A stretch of 56,209 nt of DNA from Pelotomaculum terephthalicicum JT (GTDB lineage: Bacteria > Bacillota > Desulfotomaculia > Desulfotomaculales > Pelotomaculaceae), in the NCBI RefSeq assembly GCF_022410535.1, contig NZ_JAKNBL010000017.1, forward strand, positions 1-56,209, in the 5' to 3' direction. Of this stretch, positions 9,070 through 16,522 are shown piece after piece. The number at the start of each line of letters is the position of its first letter. Within the stretch, counting starts at the first letter, position 1. The notes below the pieces were generated by a model. The model did not search any database. It saw only the letters and a program-made list of their open reading frames with translations, and was not told the DNA's origin. Both the position numbers and the translations under genes were made by a program.

Positions 9070-9098
9070 TTGCTGAAAAATGTAGATATTGTTAAAAT
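9070..9098 (+). promoter_or_regulatory. Candidate sigma-A promoter for the MEDS receptor
   Basis: TTGCTG (9070-9075), 17 bp, TAAAAT (9093-9098). It sits 36 bp before the TTG start, with a perfect AGGAGGTGA ribosome site at 9121-9129. The remainder of the 285-bp divergent gap is AT-rich without further structure I can see. Confidence 0.5.
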
Positions 9099-9133
9099 AA
9101 CAAAAATGCGAATAAGCGCCAGGAGGTGACTAC

Positions 9134-11920
9134 TTGTCTTTCAACCCCGCCGACATAGAAGAAGCATTTTATAATATCAATCCCCACGATCATTTTTGCC
9201 TGATCTATAGAACACCGGAAGAATGGCGCGCCGCCGTTGTTTCTTTTCTGATCGCCGGGCTGATCAAAGGAGACAAGTGCCTTTATCTTGCGGACGACAC
9301 GCACACCGCCGGCCAAATTCGCCAATATTTACGCGAGGCAGAGATTGACGTTGCCGCCGCCGAAACCTCCGGGCAACTCATAATACTGCAAAAAGCGGAC
9401 ATTTTTACGAAATTAAACCCTATTGTTCACGCCGGGATTATTGATTTACTAATCGATGAAACTAACAAAGCTGTCGCCGGGGGGTATCCGCTCTTGCGCG
9501 TAACCGGAGAAATGATTATGCCGGAGTGTCACCCGGACTCAGATAAGCCTTTGGCATATGAAGCCCGACTTAACCGGGAATTCTTTCCCGGTTACCCCTG
9601 CGCCGCCCTCTGCCAGTTCAACCGGAACAAAATTCCGCCCGCGCTCATTAAAGAGGCGCTCAAGACCCACCCCCTTCTGGTGAAAGACAGACGCTTTCAC
9701 AAAAACTTTTATTACATTCCTCCGGGAGAATACTTTGATCCTAAACGCAGCGACAATGAAATAGATTATTTGCTTGATGTTCTGGAGCGCGAGCGCGACA
9801 GCAATTATTTTACCACATTAAACCAGCAGCTTCAGGACATGATAAAGCTCTTTCCGGACGCTACCTTTGCCGTTAACCGGGATAAGAAAGTAGTTGCCTG
9901 GAATCAGGCAATCGAAGAGATGACCGGAATGCGTAAGGAAGACATCATTGGCAAAGGTGATTTTGCTTACGCCATACCCCTGTACGGAGAAAAAAGGCCG
10001 TTTCTAATTGACATGATCCTGGGCGATTTTCCGGAAATTGAACACCAGTACGATTACTTTGAAAAAAAAGGGAGCACGATATACGCCGAAACATATGTAC
10101 CGTTTCCCTTCAAAGAAAAGGGAGCGTACTTATGGGGAATAGCGTCACCGCTTTTTGACAGTAACGGCGACCTGATTGGCGCTGTTGAGTCCTTTCGCGA
10201 TATAACCAAGTACAAGCAAATCGAATTTGAGTTAAGAGATCACCGTGCTCACCTGGAGAAATCAATTAATGAACGAACCAATGAACTGACGGTGGCCAAC
10301 GAGCAGCTGCGACGGGAAATTTCCGAGCGCAAGCAGGCCGAGGTGGAACTAAAAAAAACCAATGAAGCGCTGGCAATGGCCAACGAAGAGCTGATAGCCA
10401 TTAACGAGGAGTTGCTGTCAACCGAGGAAGAGCTCAAGCTGCAGTTCGAAAAGCTGCAGGCAAGCGAGGGAGCCCTGGCGTCAGCCAACCGGCGGCTGCA
10501 GGACATCATCGAATTTCTCCCGGACGCCATATTTGTTGTTGACAATGATAAAAGAGTAATCGCCTGGAACCGGGCCATCGAAGAGATGACCGGGGTACCG
10601 AAAGAAAAAATGCTGGGTAAGAGTAACGCTTACGCAATACCCTTTTACGGAGAAACCCGTCATATTTTAATTGACGTTGCTTTTGAAATGAATGAAAATG
10701 CGAAACCACAGTATTACTCTTATAAAAAAGACGGCCATTCCGTGCACGGTTCAGCTTTTGTGCCAAGAATGTACGGGGGGAAGGGGGCTTACCTCTGGGG
10801 AATCGCCTCCCCCCTGTTTGACCGGGATGGAAATCTGGCCGGTGCAATTGAATCCATCCGGGACATAACCGAACAAAGATTAATGGAAAACCAGCTCAAG
10901 TATCTGAGCATGCATGATTCCCTTACCGGCCTGCACAACCGCGCATATTTTGAAGAAAAGATGCGCCGGTTGGAGGAAAGGCGCGACATTTCAGCCGGTA
11001 TTATCGTATGTGACGTGGACGGCCTTAAGCTTGTCAACGACACTTTGGGACACGATACCGGAGACTTGCTGCTCATAGCGGCAGCCAGCGTCATTAAGGA
11101 TTCTTTCCGCGAGAACGATATGATAGCCCGCATTGGGGGCGATGAATTCGCAGTGTTGTTGCCGAATAGTGAAATTAAAATAATTGAAAGCGCCTGCGAT
11201 AGAATCCAAGAAGGCGTTGCCAGGCACAACGCGGCCAATCTGGAACTGCCGTTAAGCATATCCGCCGGTTTTGCCGTGAGAAGCGACGAGTCGGTAAAAA
11301 TGAGCGACCTTTTTAAAGAAGCGGACAACAAAATGTACCGGGAAAAACTGCACCGGCACCAAAGCGCGCGCAGCGCCATAGTGCAGACCCTCATGAAGGC
11401 CCTGGAAGCCAGGGATTTTATCACCGAGGAGCATGCGGAACGCATCCAAAGCCTGGTATCAAACCTCGCCGCGGCTATCGATCTTTCCGAACGCAGTATC
11501 AACGACCTGCGTCTTTTGGCACAATTTCATGATATCGGCAAGATCGGCATTCCGGACAGTATTCTCATGAAGCCCGGTTTCTTAACCATTGATGAAGTCG
11601 TCGAGATGCGGCAGCACTGTGAAATCGGCCACCGCATAGCCATGTTGTCGCCCGACCTCGTTCCCATAGCCGGCTGGATTCTGAAACACCACGAATGGTG
11701 GAACGGTCAAGGCTACCCGCTTGGGCTAAAAAAAGAAGAAATACCCCTGGAATGCCGCATCCTCGCCATAGCCGACGCTTATGACGCCATGACCAGCAAC
11801 CGCCCTTACCGGAAGGCCATGTCCCACGAGGCAGCCTTGGCTGAACTTGCAAAGTGCGCCGACATACAATTTGATCCTTACCTGGTGGAGAAATTTGTTC
11901 GACTGCATAAATGCAGATAA
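9134..11920 (+). CDS. MEDS-PAS-PAS-GGDEF-HD-GYP cytoplasmic receptor
   Basis: A 928-residue protein without membrane segments. Residues 1-200 form a MEDS domain (DHFCLIYRTPEEWRAAVVSF), a sensory module known from the DcmR repressor and methanogen proteins. Two PAS domains follow (about 225-350 and 455-570) that are near copies of each other (VVAWNQAIEEMTGM versus VIAWNRAIEEMTGV), separated by a long Glu/Leu-rich coiled coil. GGDEF has RIGGDEFAVLLP with RxxD (REND) five residues upstream; HD-GYP has FHDIGKIGIPD and HHEWWNGQGYP. Start is TTG with the best ribosome site in the region. Its last 350 residues closely resemble those of the divergent neighbour, so the two share a duplicated output module with different sensors. 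Confidence 0.9.
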   Translation: MSFNPADIEEAFYNINPHDHFCLIYRTPEEWRAAVVSFLIAGLIKGDKCLYLADDTHTAGQIRQYLREAEIDVAAAETSGQLIILQKADIFTKLNPIVHAGIIDLLIDETNKAVAGGYPLLRVTGEMIMPECHPDSDKPLAYEARLNREFFPGYPCAALCQFNRNKIPPALIKEALKTHPLLVKDRRFHKNFYYIPPGEYFDPKRSDNEIDYLLDVLERERDSNYFTTLNQQLQDMIKLFPDATFAVNRDKKVVAWNQAIEEMTGMRKEDIIGKGDFAYAIPLYGEKRPFLIDMILGDFPEIEHQYDYFEKKGSTIYAETYVPFPFKEKGAYLWGIASPLFDSNGDLIGAVESFRDITKYKQIEFELRDHRAHLEKSINERTNELTVANEQLRREISERKQAEVELKKTNEALAMANEELIAINEELLSTEEELKLQFEKLQASEGALASANRRLQDIIEFLPDAIFVVDNDKRVIAWNRAIEEMTGVPKEKMLGKSNAYAIPFYGETRHILIDVAFEMNENAKPQYYSYKKDGHSVHGSAFVPRMYGGKGAYLWGIASPLFDRDGNLAGAIESIRDITEQRLMENQLKYLSMHDSLTGLHNRAYFEEKMRRLEERRDISAGIIVCDVDGLKLVNDTLGHDTGDLLLIAAASVIKDSFRENDMIARIGGDEFAVLLPNSEIKIIESACDRIQEGVARHNAANLELPLSISAGFAVRSDESVKMSDLFKEADNKMYREKLHRHQSARSAIVQTLMKALEARDFITEEHAERIQSLVSNLAAAIDLSERSINDLRLLAQFHDIGKIGIPDSILMKPGFLTIDEVVEMRQHCEIGHRIAMLSPDLVPIAGWILKHHEWWNGQGYPLGLKKEEIPLECRILAIADAYDAMTSNRPYRKAMSHEAALAELAKCADIQFDPYLVEKFVRLHKCR

Positions 11921-11985
11921 CTGTATGTACTGTTTTTTTCTGTATATTTATTTAAAAGCAATATTTTAGAATATTCATAAAAGTA

Positions 11986-12014
11986 TTGTCAAGAGGTAAA
12001 TATTGCTATATAAT
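11986..12014 (+). promoter_or_regulatory. Sigma-A promoter of the agr-type locus
   Basis: TTGTCA (11986-11991), 17 bp, TATAAT (12009-12014): a near-consensus promoter. Transcription would begin near 12021, leaving a leader of only about 17 nt before the ATG at 12038, most of it ribosome site (AGAGGAG). Upstream (11919-11947) there are three loose ACTGTA-like repeats that might be regulator sites, but they are weak. Confidence 0.75.
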
Positions 12015-12037
12015 CACTAAAAGAGGAGAATTTGTTT

Positions 12038-12706
12038 ATGGACCAGATGCCTCTTTTAGCCGTCATTTTTTATTCCATACCCGAGAGCGTGCTGTTGTTT
12101 TCTTTCGGACTGACAATAGTGGGGGAATACATTAACTTCAAAAGAGTCCTTGTCGCCGCAGTAATATCGGCTTTTTCATCAATGTTTATCAGGGCTAATG
12201 TTCCTTTCGGCATCCATAGCATAATCGGTGTTTTTATAATTTTTATATTATCTTGGAAGCTATTAAAAATAAATCCATGGAAAGCGTTAATATCTTCTCT
12301 GATTAGTGTAAATGCATTTATACTGCTGGATACTATTATTATGCCAATTATCTTAACAGAACAAAATCTTACTATTGGAGAACTATGGAAAGATAATCTA
12401 AAAAGAATCATTTATTTTTATCCAAGCTTAACCATATACGGCTTGACAACTTGGTTCCTATATAGCAAGAAAATATATTTAATAAAGGGAGTTAGAGTCA
12501 GCAGCGATACTAAATATAGTAATGCACGCTACCTAGTAACATTAACGATTTTACTTCAAGGCATATTTTTAGCAGCCATTAATGAACATCTATTTTTCCA
12601 AGGAAATTATTCATTATTTATTAAATCACTCTATATTATTTTTCTCATTTCTTCTATTTTTTTTCTTAAAAAGTTATATGGTGGTGATGATCAAAAGAAG
12701 GCCTAA
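12038..12706 (+). CDS. Seven-TM membrane protein, agr-locus paralogue 1
   Basis: A 222-residue, very hydrophobic protein with about seven membrane segments and short loops. I do not recognise a family by name. It is clearly homologous to the next gene: both open M-D-x-M-P-L-x-A-V, share FG-x3-VGEYIN, HSI-x-G, WKA-x-ISSL, and a YP-x-L-x-x-[FY]GL-x-TW segment. The size and topology recall the membrane sensor half of AgrC-type receptors. It is first in the agr operon, right after the promoter. ATG at 12038 with AGAGGAG at 9 nt is preferred over an upstream TTG. Sequence is markedly AT-richer than the receptor gene before it. Confidence 0.7.
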   Translation: MDQMPLLAVIFYSIPESVLLFSFGLTIVGEYINFKRVLVAAVISAFSSMFIRANVPFGIHSIIGVFIIFILSWKLLKINPWKALISSLISVNAFILLDTIIMPIILTEQNLTIGELWKDNLKRIIYFYPSLTIYGLTTWFLYSKKIYLIKGVRVSSDTKYSNARYLVTLTILLQGIFLAAINEHLFFQGNYSLFIKSLYIIFLISSIFFLKKLYGGDDQKKA

Positions 12707-12757
12707 AACCGGGACAAGACATAAATTATGTTAACTAAATAAAAGGAGAACCGGGAT

Positions 12758-13462
12758 ATGGATAAAATGCCTTTAATTGCAGTGTTATTTCAATCAGTAC
12801 CAGAGGAAATAATAGTATACTCCTTTGGCATGGCCGTTGTTGGAGAATATATCAATATTAAAAAAATTACTATTGCTGCTTTGATAACCGCATTTGCAAT
12901 GATGTTTGTAAGATGGTTCATTCCCTATTTTGGTCTTCATAGCATAGTTGGCATGCTAATCTTATTTATACTCTTCTGGAGATACTTGGGATTGGAAGCC
13001 TGGAAAGCGATAATTTCTTCACTACTAAGTTTAACAGCTTTAATATTGTTAGACGATTTTATTTTGCAAGCAATATTAAACCTGAAACATATCACTTTAA
13101 CAGAAGGATTTCAAAATAATTTTATTCGAATCACATATACATATCCTCACTTAGTCGTATTTGGCCTAATTACATGGATTATATATTATAAAAAATGGTT
13201 TTTAATTAAGGGGAGTAGAGTAAGCAACATTGAATATACAAAAGAGAAAATGAAAGAACCTTTAATCCTAACAACAATTGTTCTTTCTCAGGGAATTATT
13301 TTAGTAATTCTTAATATGTATTTTGGTTACATAAATAAATATTCATTAATTACAAAATTGTTAAGTCTTATATATTTTTCCCTGTCAATTATATTTTTGA
13401 AATATTTTTGGTCGTTAAAAGATGAGGTAGATGAATTAACTCGCAATACGGAGATGTATTAA
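12758..13462 (+). CDS. Seven-TM membrane protein, agr-locus paralogue 2
   Basis: A 234-residue paralogue of the preceding gene, with the same segment order plus a charged C-terminal tail (SLKDEVDELTRN) that could contact a cytoplasmic partner. AAGGAG precedes the ATG by about 9 nt. It ends 2 bp before agrB, so expression is coupled to the peptide-processing enzyme. That coupling, and a kinase downstream that lacks a full membrane sensor, make a receptor or peptide-export role attractive. There is no catalytic motif to settle it. Confidence 0.7.
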   Translation: MDKMPLIAVLFQSVPEEIIVYSFGMAVVGEYINIKKITIAALITAFAMMFVRWFIPYFGLHSIVGMLILFILFWRYLGLEAWKAIISSLLSLTALILLDDFILQAILNLKHITLTEGFQNNFIRITYTYPHLVVFGLITWIIYYKKWFLIKGSRVSNIEYTKEKMKEPLILTTIVLSQGIILVILNMYFGYINKYSLITKLLSLIYFSLSIIFLKYFWSLKDEVDELTRNTEMY

Positions 13463-13464
13463 TA

Positions 13465-14079
13465 ATGAATTTAATTTCATTACATTCAATAGCGATAGAT
13501 TTAAGTAATGTCATTGCACGTGAGTTGAAGTATGATAACTTTAAGAAAGCCAAAATAAGTTATGGCCTAGAAGTAGTAATAGGAGCAATAATAAAGTTAA
13601 TTGTTTTTACCACTATACCCTTTTGGTTTGGTGTGTTGAAGCAATCATTAATTGCCATGCTTACCATTGCATTCATGAGATATGCTTCCGGCGGCATCCA
13701 CTTAAAAACATTTAATAAATGTTTAATTGTTTCAACTGCTGTATTTGTATCCATCGGCATGTTGGCAAAAGTTTTAGTAATTAGTGATTACTTATATTAT
13801 ATTTTAAATGTTGCTTCATTTTTAATTGTTGTATTAAGGGCGCCGGTTGATCCACCCGAAAAACCAATAAAAACAAAACAACAAAGATATGTGAGGAAAA
13901 TAATATCTGTAATTGTACTGTTATTATTAATATATATTTCCAGCAACACTATTGAAAATGATATTAAAAATTCAATTATTTTGGCTATTTATATCCAGGT
14001 ACTGACCTTAACTGGCTGGGAAAAAACTATTTATAAATATATTACTCAGTTAAAACTAAATGCAAAGGAGGTGAATTAG
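13465..14079 (+). CDS. agrB: AgrB-type autoinducer peptide protease/cyclase
   Basis: A 204-residue polytopic membrane cysteine endopeptidase of the AgrB family. It cuts the C-terminal tail off the AgrD precursor and forms the peptide thiolactone at the membrane. The catalytic pair is visible: H79 in RYASGGIHLKTFNKC and C86, with the H-x6-C spacing of staphylococcal AgrB. Four to six membrane segments surround it, and a basic loop (KTKQQRYVRK) lies near residue 135. It starts 2 bp after the membrane paralogue, and the pre-peptide gene follows after a single base. Confidence 0.9.
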   Translation: MNLISLHSIAIDLSNVIARELKYDNFKKAKISYGLEVVIGAIIKLIVFTTIPFWFGVLKQSLIAMLTIAFMRYASGGIHLKTFNKCLIVSTAVFVSIGMLAKVLVISDYLYYILNVASFLIVVLRAPVDPPEKPIKTKQQRYVRKIISVIVLLLLIYISSNTIENDIKNSIILAIYIQVLTLTGWEKTIYKYITQLKLNAKEVN

Positions 14080-14080
14080 A

Positions 14081-14200
14081 ATGAAAAAGCATATTTGGGG
14101 TTTCATTGCCACTCTTTCATTGTTTGTGTTTTCCATAGGCATTCACCCAACTTGTTTATCGTCTTTTTACCAGCCGGAATTGCCAGAAGAACTTAAATAA
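14081..14200 (+). CDS. agrD: AgrD-like cyclic autoinducer pre-peptide (39 aa)
   Basis: A small gene easily missed by length cut-offs. It has AAGGAGGTGA about 8 nt before its ATG, itself overlapping the end of agrB. The peptide has the three AgrD parts: an N-terminal hydrophobic helix (MKKHIWGFIATLSLFVFSIG), a core with the only cysteine (C25, in PTCLSSFY), and an acidic tail PELPEELK resembling the staphylococcal P-K-E-L tail. Aligned on that tail, the predicted ring is C25-L-S-S-F29, a five-residue thiolactone as in S. aureus; cleavage one residue later (Y30) is the alternative. Position after agrB and before kinase and regulator genes supports the call. Confidence 0.88.
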   Translation: MKKHIWGFIATLSLFVFSIGIHPTCLSSFYQPELPEELK

Positions 14201-14232
14201 TATATATATATTAATTTAATTATTGTATTTTC

Positions 14233-14262
14233 GCACTCCTCTTTATGGGGAGTGATCTTTTG
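14233..14262 (+). terminator. Terminator/attenuator between agrD and kinase gene
   Basis: CACTCC (14234-14239) pairs with GGAGTG (14249-14254), followed by ATCTTTTG. It is a modest stem with a short U-run, likely letting part of the transcription through so that the peptide is made in excess over kinase and regulator. Confidence 0.55.
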
Positions 14263-14289
14263 TTTATATGTTTTAGAGGATTATAGATT

Positions 14290-15135
14290 ATGAAGTCACA
14301 AGATACTATAAACAAGAAATATATCTACGCGTTATTTTTTATTCTAATTCAAGCTACCTTTTTTATTACAATCATTCTATCCTATAAAAATTTTGCAGAA
14401 AATTTTTTATTAATTTTGATAATCGCTTTAAGTTTGTTATATCCATTAATCACTTTTATAATAATTTATTTATACTTAAAATATGATAGTCAAAAAGAAA
14501 TGATCAAAAAAATAGAGGAATTCAATATAAGCCTGCGAAAACAACGGCATGACTTTTATATACATTTACAGGTAATATCCGGTTTAATCGATTGCGACGA
14601 AATAGATGAAGCTCTTAATTATCTAAGTTCAATAGAAGCCTCGGTGAAAAACAAATCCCTGGTATATAAGTGCAACAACACCCAAATAGGTATCGTCTTA
14701 AGCGCTTTTGCCATGAAGGCTGAGGCGAAAGGAATCCGTTTCGAGCTATACGGACTTGACGACTTTTCGAAATTTCCTCTATCCTCAACACACGCGGTGA
14801 CAGTCCTGTCAAATCTGTTAAGCAACTCACTGGAAAATTGCGAAAAGAACGGCTGCGTCTATGTTGAAACCGAAATTGTCCAAAATTACTTTTACCTGAA
14901 AGTGATCAACGACGGCAAGCCAATTGAGATTATCCACGGAGACAATCCTGCCGACTGGCAAAAAGAGTTGTTTCTGGGAAAAAGCAGCAAAGGGGAAGAC
15001 CGGGGGCTGGGACTATTAATTATCAAGGAAATATTAGCGCAATACGATGATTGCAATTTATTCCTCCTGGGTAGGGAAAAGCCAACTTTTATGTTAAAAT
15101 TAAAAATAGTTGGCGGGGTGAAGGAAAATGATTAG
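14290..15135 (+). CDS. AgrC-like GHKL histidine kinase with reduced sensor
   Basis: A 281-residue kinase. Only two membrane segments are present (about 11-31 and 39-63), instead of the six or seven in AgrC. The dimerisation/phosphoacceptor region has LRKQRHDFYIHLQVISGL with the acceptor H87 in the RHDF form typical of AgrC-like kinases. The GHKL ATPase has the N box NLLSNSLENC and GLGLLIIKEI. It overlaps the next gene by 8 nt. Base composition changes inside the gene: the first ~360 bp are as AT-rich as the agrBD part, while the ATPase half is like the flanking chromosome. Without its own sensor it may depend on the two membrane paralogues upstream. Confidence 0.85.
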   Translation: MKSQDTINKKYIYALFFILIQATFFITIILSYKNFAENFLLILIIALSLLYPLITFIIIYLYLKYDSQKEMIKKIEEFNISLRKQRHDFYIHLQVISGLIDCDEIDEALNYLSSIEASVKNKSLVYKCNNTQIGIVLSAFAMKAEAKGIRFELYGLDDFSKFPLSSTHAVTVLSNLLSNSLENCEKNGCVYVETEIVQNYFYLKVINDGKPIEIIHGDNPADWQKELFLGKSSKGEDRGLGLLIIKEILAQYDDCNLFLLGREKPTFMLKLKIVGGVKEND

Positions 15136-15844
15136 GGCTATTATTGCGGACGATGAACCTGTAGCGATACGGCATTTAAAAAAGATACTTATCCAACTGC
15201 GCTCCAATATCGAAATCATCGGCGAAGTTGCCGCCCCTGAACAAGTCTTTCCCATGGTCGCGGAAAAACACCCTGACATAATATTCCTTGATATTGACTT
15301 TAACAGGGAGGACATAGACGGTTTAATACTCGCAGATAAAATTTATGAGCATTTCCCGGCCGCCATGATCATTTATATCTCCGCGCACCATGAATTCAAG
15401 TCGGACGCATGGGAAAGAAAAGCGGTAATCCTGGGTTATATTGACAAGCCCTTTAGCAAGATGAAAGTCGAGCGGGTATTGTTAAAAATTGCCAATTATA
15501 TATCTTATGACCGTATTGAAATTAAAGACAAAAACAACATATTGCATTATCTCAGCCCGGGCGAAATTGTGATGTGCGAACGGGAAAAAAACGCAAAGAA
15601 TACCATAGTGCATTGCGACAACAAGGAAATTAACACCTCCATATCGTTGACTGCAATAGAAAAAATGCTTACAGGCTCTAAAAAACTGTTGAGAATCAGC
15701 AGGTCATATATTATCAACATTACTAAAATAGATCAGGTGTCCATATTCAGCAAGAGCTCTTATGTCGTCCAGTTCAAGAATTCCACATGCGAAGCCTACA
15801 TTGGCAAAGAAACGGCCCATGAATTGAACTTAATCTCAAAATAA
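15128..15844 (+). CDS. AgrA-like LytTR response regulator
   Basis: A 238-residue regulator with a receiver domain (D8/D9, phospho-acceptor D55 in FLDID, K107 in GYIDKPF) and a C-terminal LytTR DNA-binding domain (about 135-235, with LLRISRSYIINITKI). LytTR regulators bind pairs of 9-bp direct repeats upstream of target promoters. It is the expected output of the peptide-kinase system and is translationally coupled to the kinase. No further gene on this strand follows immediately. Confidence 0.9.
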   Translation: MIRAIIADDEPVAIRHLKKILIQLRSNIEIIGEVAAPEQVFPMVAEKHPDIIFLDIDFNREDIDGLILADKIYEHFPAAMIIYISAHHEFKSDAWERKAVILGYIDKPFSKMKVERVLLKIANYISYDRIEIKDKNNILHYLSPGEIVMCEREKNAKNTIVHCDNKEINTSISLTAIEKMLTGSKKLLRISRSYIINITKIDQVSIFSKSSYVVQFKNSTCEAYIGKETAHELNLISK

Positions 15845-15885
15845 ATTGCTTTTCAAAATTCGACAAAATGGGCGTCGATCCCCCA

Positions 15886-15977
15886 AACACGGTTTTCACG
15901 GCAAAGCTATTGCAGGAATGACATTTTGGTGCTAACCTTATTGGCGGTAGCTTTGAATACTATAGGAAAACGGTGTT
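15886..15977 (+). ncRNA. Candidate structured RNA element after the agr operon
   Basis: Bases 15886-15897 pair with 15966-15977 (11 of 12 positions), and inside this 15903-15909 (AAAGCTA) pairs perfectly with 15948-15954. The enclosed ~38 nt hold a GGTGCTAACC hairpin. The nested long-range pairing with a conserved-looking core resembles a riboswitch aptamer more than a terminator, and the closing strand ends 4 nt before the ATG of the small gene at 15982. The string ACGGCAAA recalls the c-di-GMP-I aptamer, but the other conserved parts of that class do not match. Identity unknown. Confidence 0.45.
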
Positions 15978-15981
15978 AAAA

Positions 15982-16143
15982 ATGAGTAATATTGATGAAT
16001 TAACCAATGAGTTTGATGTATTCAGTCAGCTTTATGAGAAAGAAGAAGATCCCAAGGTGAAAGACGTTCTTATAAAGCACTTGCTTGAGATCGCGAAAGC
16101 GGTCGGCAGTATGGCTTTAAAAGATCAAACAAGCTTAGATTGA
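15982..16143 (+). CDS. Small acidic helical protein (53 aa, hypothetical)
   Basis: Fifty-three codons from ATG to TGA giving an amphipathic, Glu/Lys-rich protein (FDVFSQLYEKEEDPK, then HLLEIAKAVGSMA) that should be entirely helical. I know no family for it. The ribosome site is weak (GGAAAACGGTG) and is one arm of the structured element before it, so translation could be controlled by that fold. Composition is like a real protein rather than noise. Confidence 0.5.
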   Translation: MSNIDELTNEFDVFSQLYEKEEDPKVKDVLIKHLLEIAKAVGSMALKDQTSLD

Positions 16144-16377
16144 CCACTGCGGTAATAATCGCCGGTAAAGCTTGTTATAATCCTGGTGACTCGTTTAGCT
16201 TCCGCTAAATTTCGGGACTGCGGCGGGGGATTATACCCCTACCGCAGTCTTAGTTGGTAACCCCCACTTATTGAAGTGGAGGTTTTTGCAGTCTAAGCAA
16301 AATTATTGATAAAAGTTTCCCGCCGGGCAGGAAAAATGCTCAGCATGTCGAAGCTATTATTTATCAAAATTTAATTA
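16144..16377 (+). other. Intergenic stretch with three hairpins ending in a terminator
   Basis: Positions 16194-16209 form TTTAGC/GCTAAA; 16216-16249 form a longer stem (GACTGCGG / CCGCAGTC with an inner GGGG/CCCC); 16259-16287 form AACCcCCACTT / AAGTGGaGGTT followed by TTTTT, a good intrinsic terminator. The three are spaced closely like a folded RNA of about 100 nt. It may be the 3' end of the agr transcript or a separate small RNA. Confidence 0.55.
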
Positions 16378-16494
16378 AGTAGAACAGTAGGACGGCAGGT
16401 AAGTAGATGAGGTTGCCTGGTTATGGGTATTCCATCTTGGAATAAAGGATAGTCTGCTTTTCTTTGAACAAAACTCCTACGGGAGTTTTTTATT
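16378..16494 (+). promoter_or_regulatory. Candidate riboswitch-like leader of the TRAP operon
   Basis: A possible aptamer closes through 16378-16385 (AGTAGAAC) with 16452-16458 (GTCTGCT), and contains GGCAGG...TTGCCT and the hairpin 16429-16443 (ATTCC/GGAAT). Directly after it, 16472-16477 pairs with 16482-16487 (AACTCC / GGAGTT) followed by six T, an intrinsic terminator 30 bp before the dctP start. Aptamer-then-terminator before a transporter gene is the layout of a metabolite switch. I cannot assign it to a known class. Confidence 0.45.
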
Positions 16495-16522
16495 TTGCAT
16501 AAGATTAAAAGGAGGTCATGTA

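Noticed and set aside
11919-11947. Direct repeats as LytTR binding sites before the agr promoter
   Set aside because: The ACTGTA-like words are spaced 9 and 11 bp apart and fit the LytTR consensus poorly; they may be chance in AT-rich DNA.
15886-15977. c-di-GMP-I (GEMM) riboswitch
   Set aside because: Only ACGGCAAA and a GGTAGC-like string match; the conserved GACGCAAAGC segment and receptor are missing.
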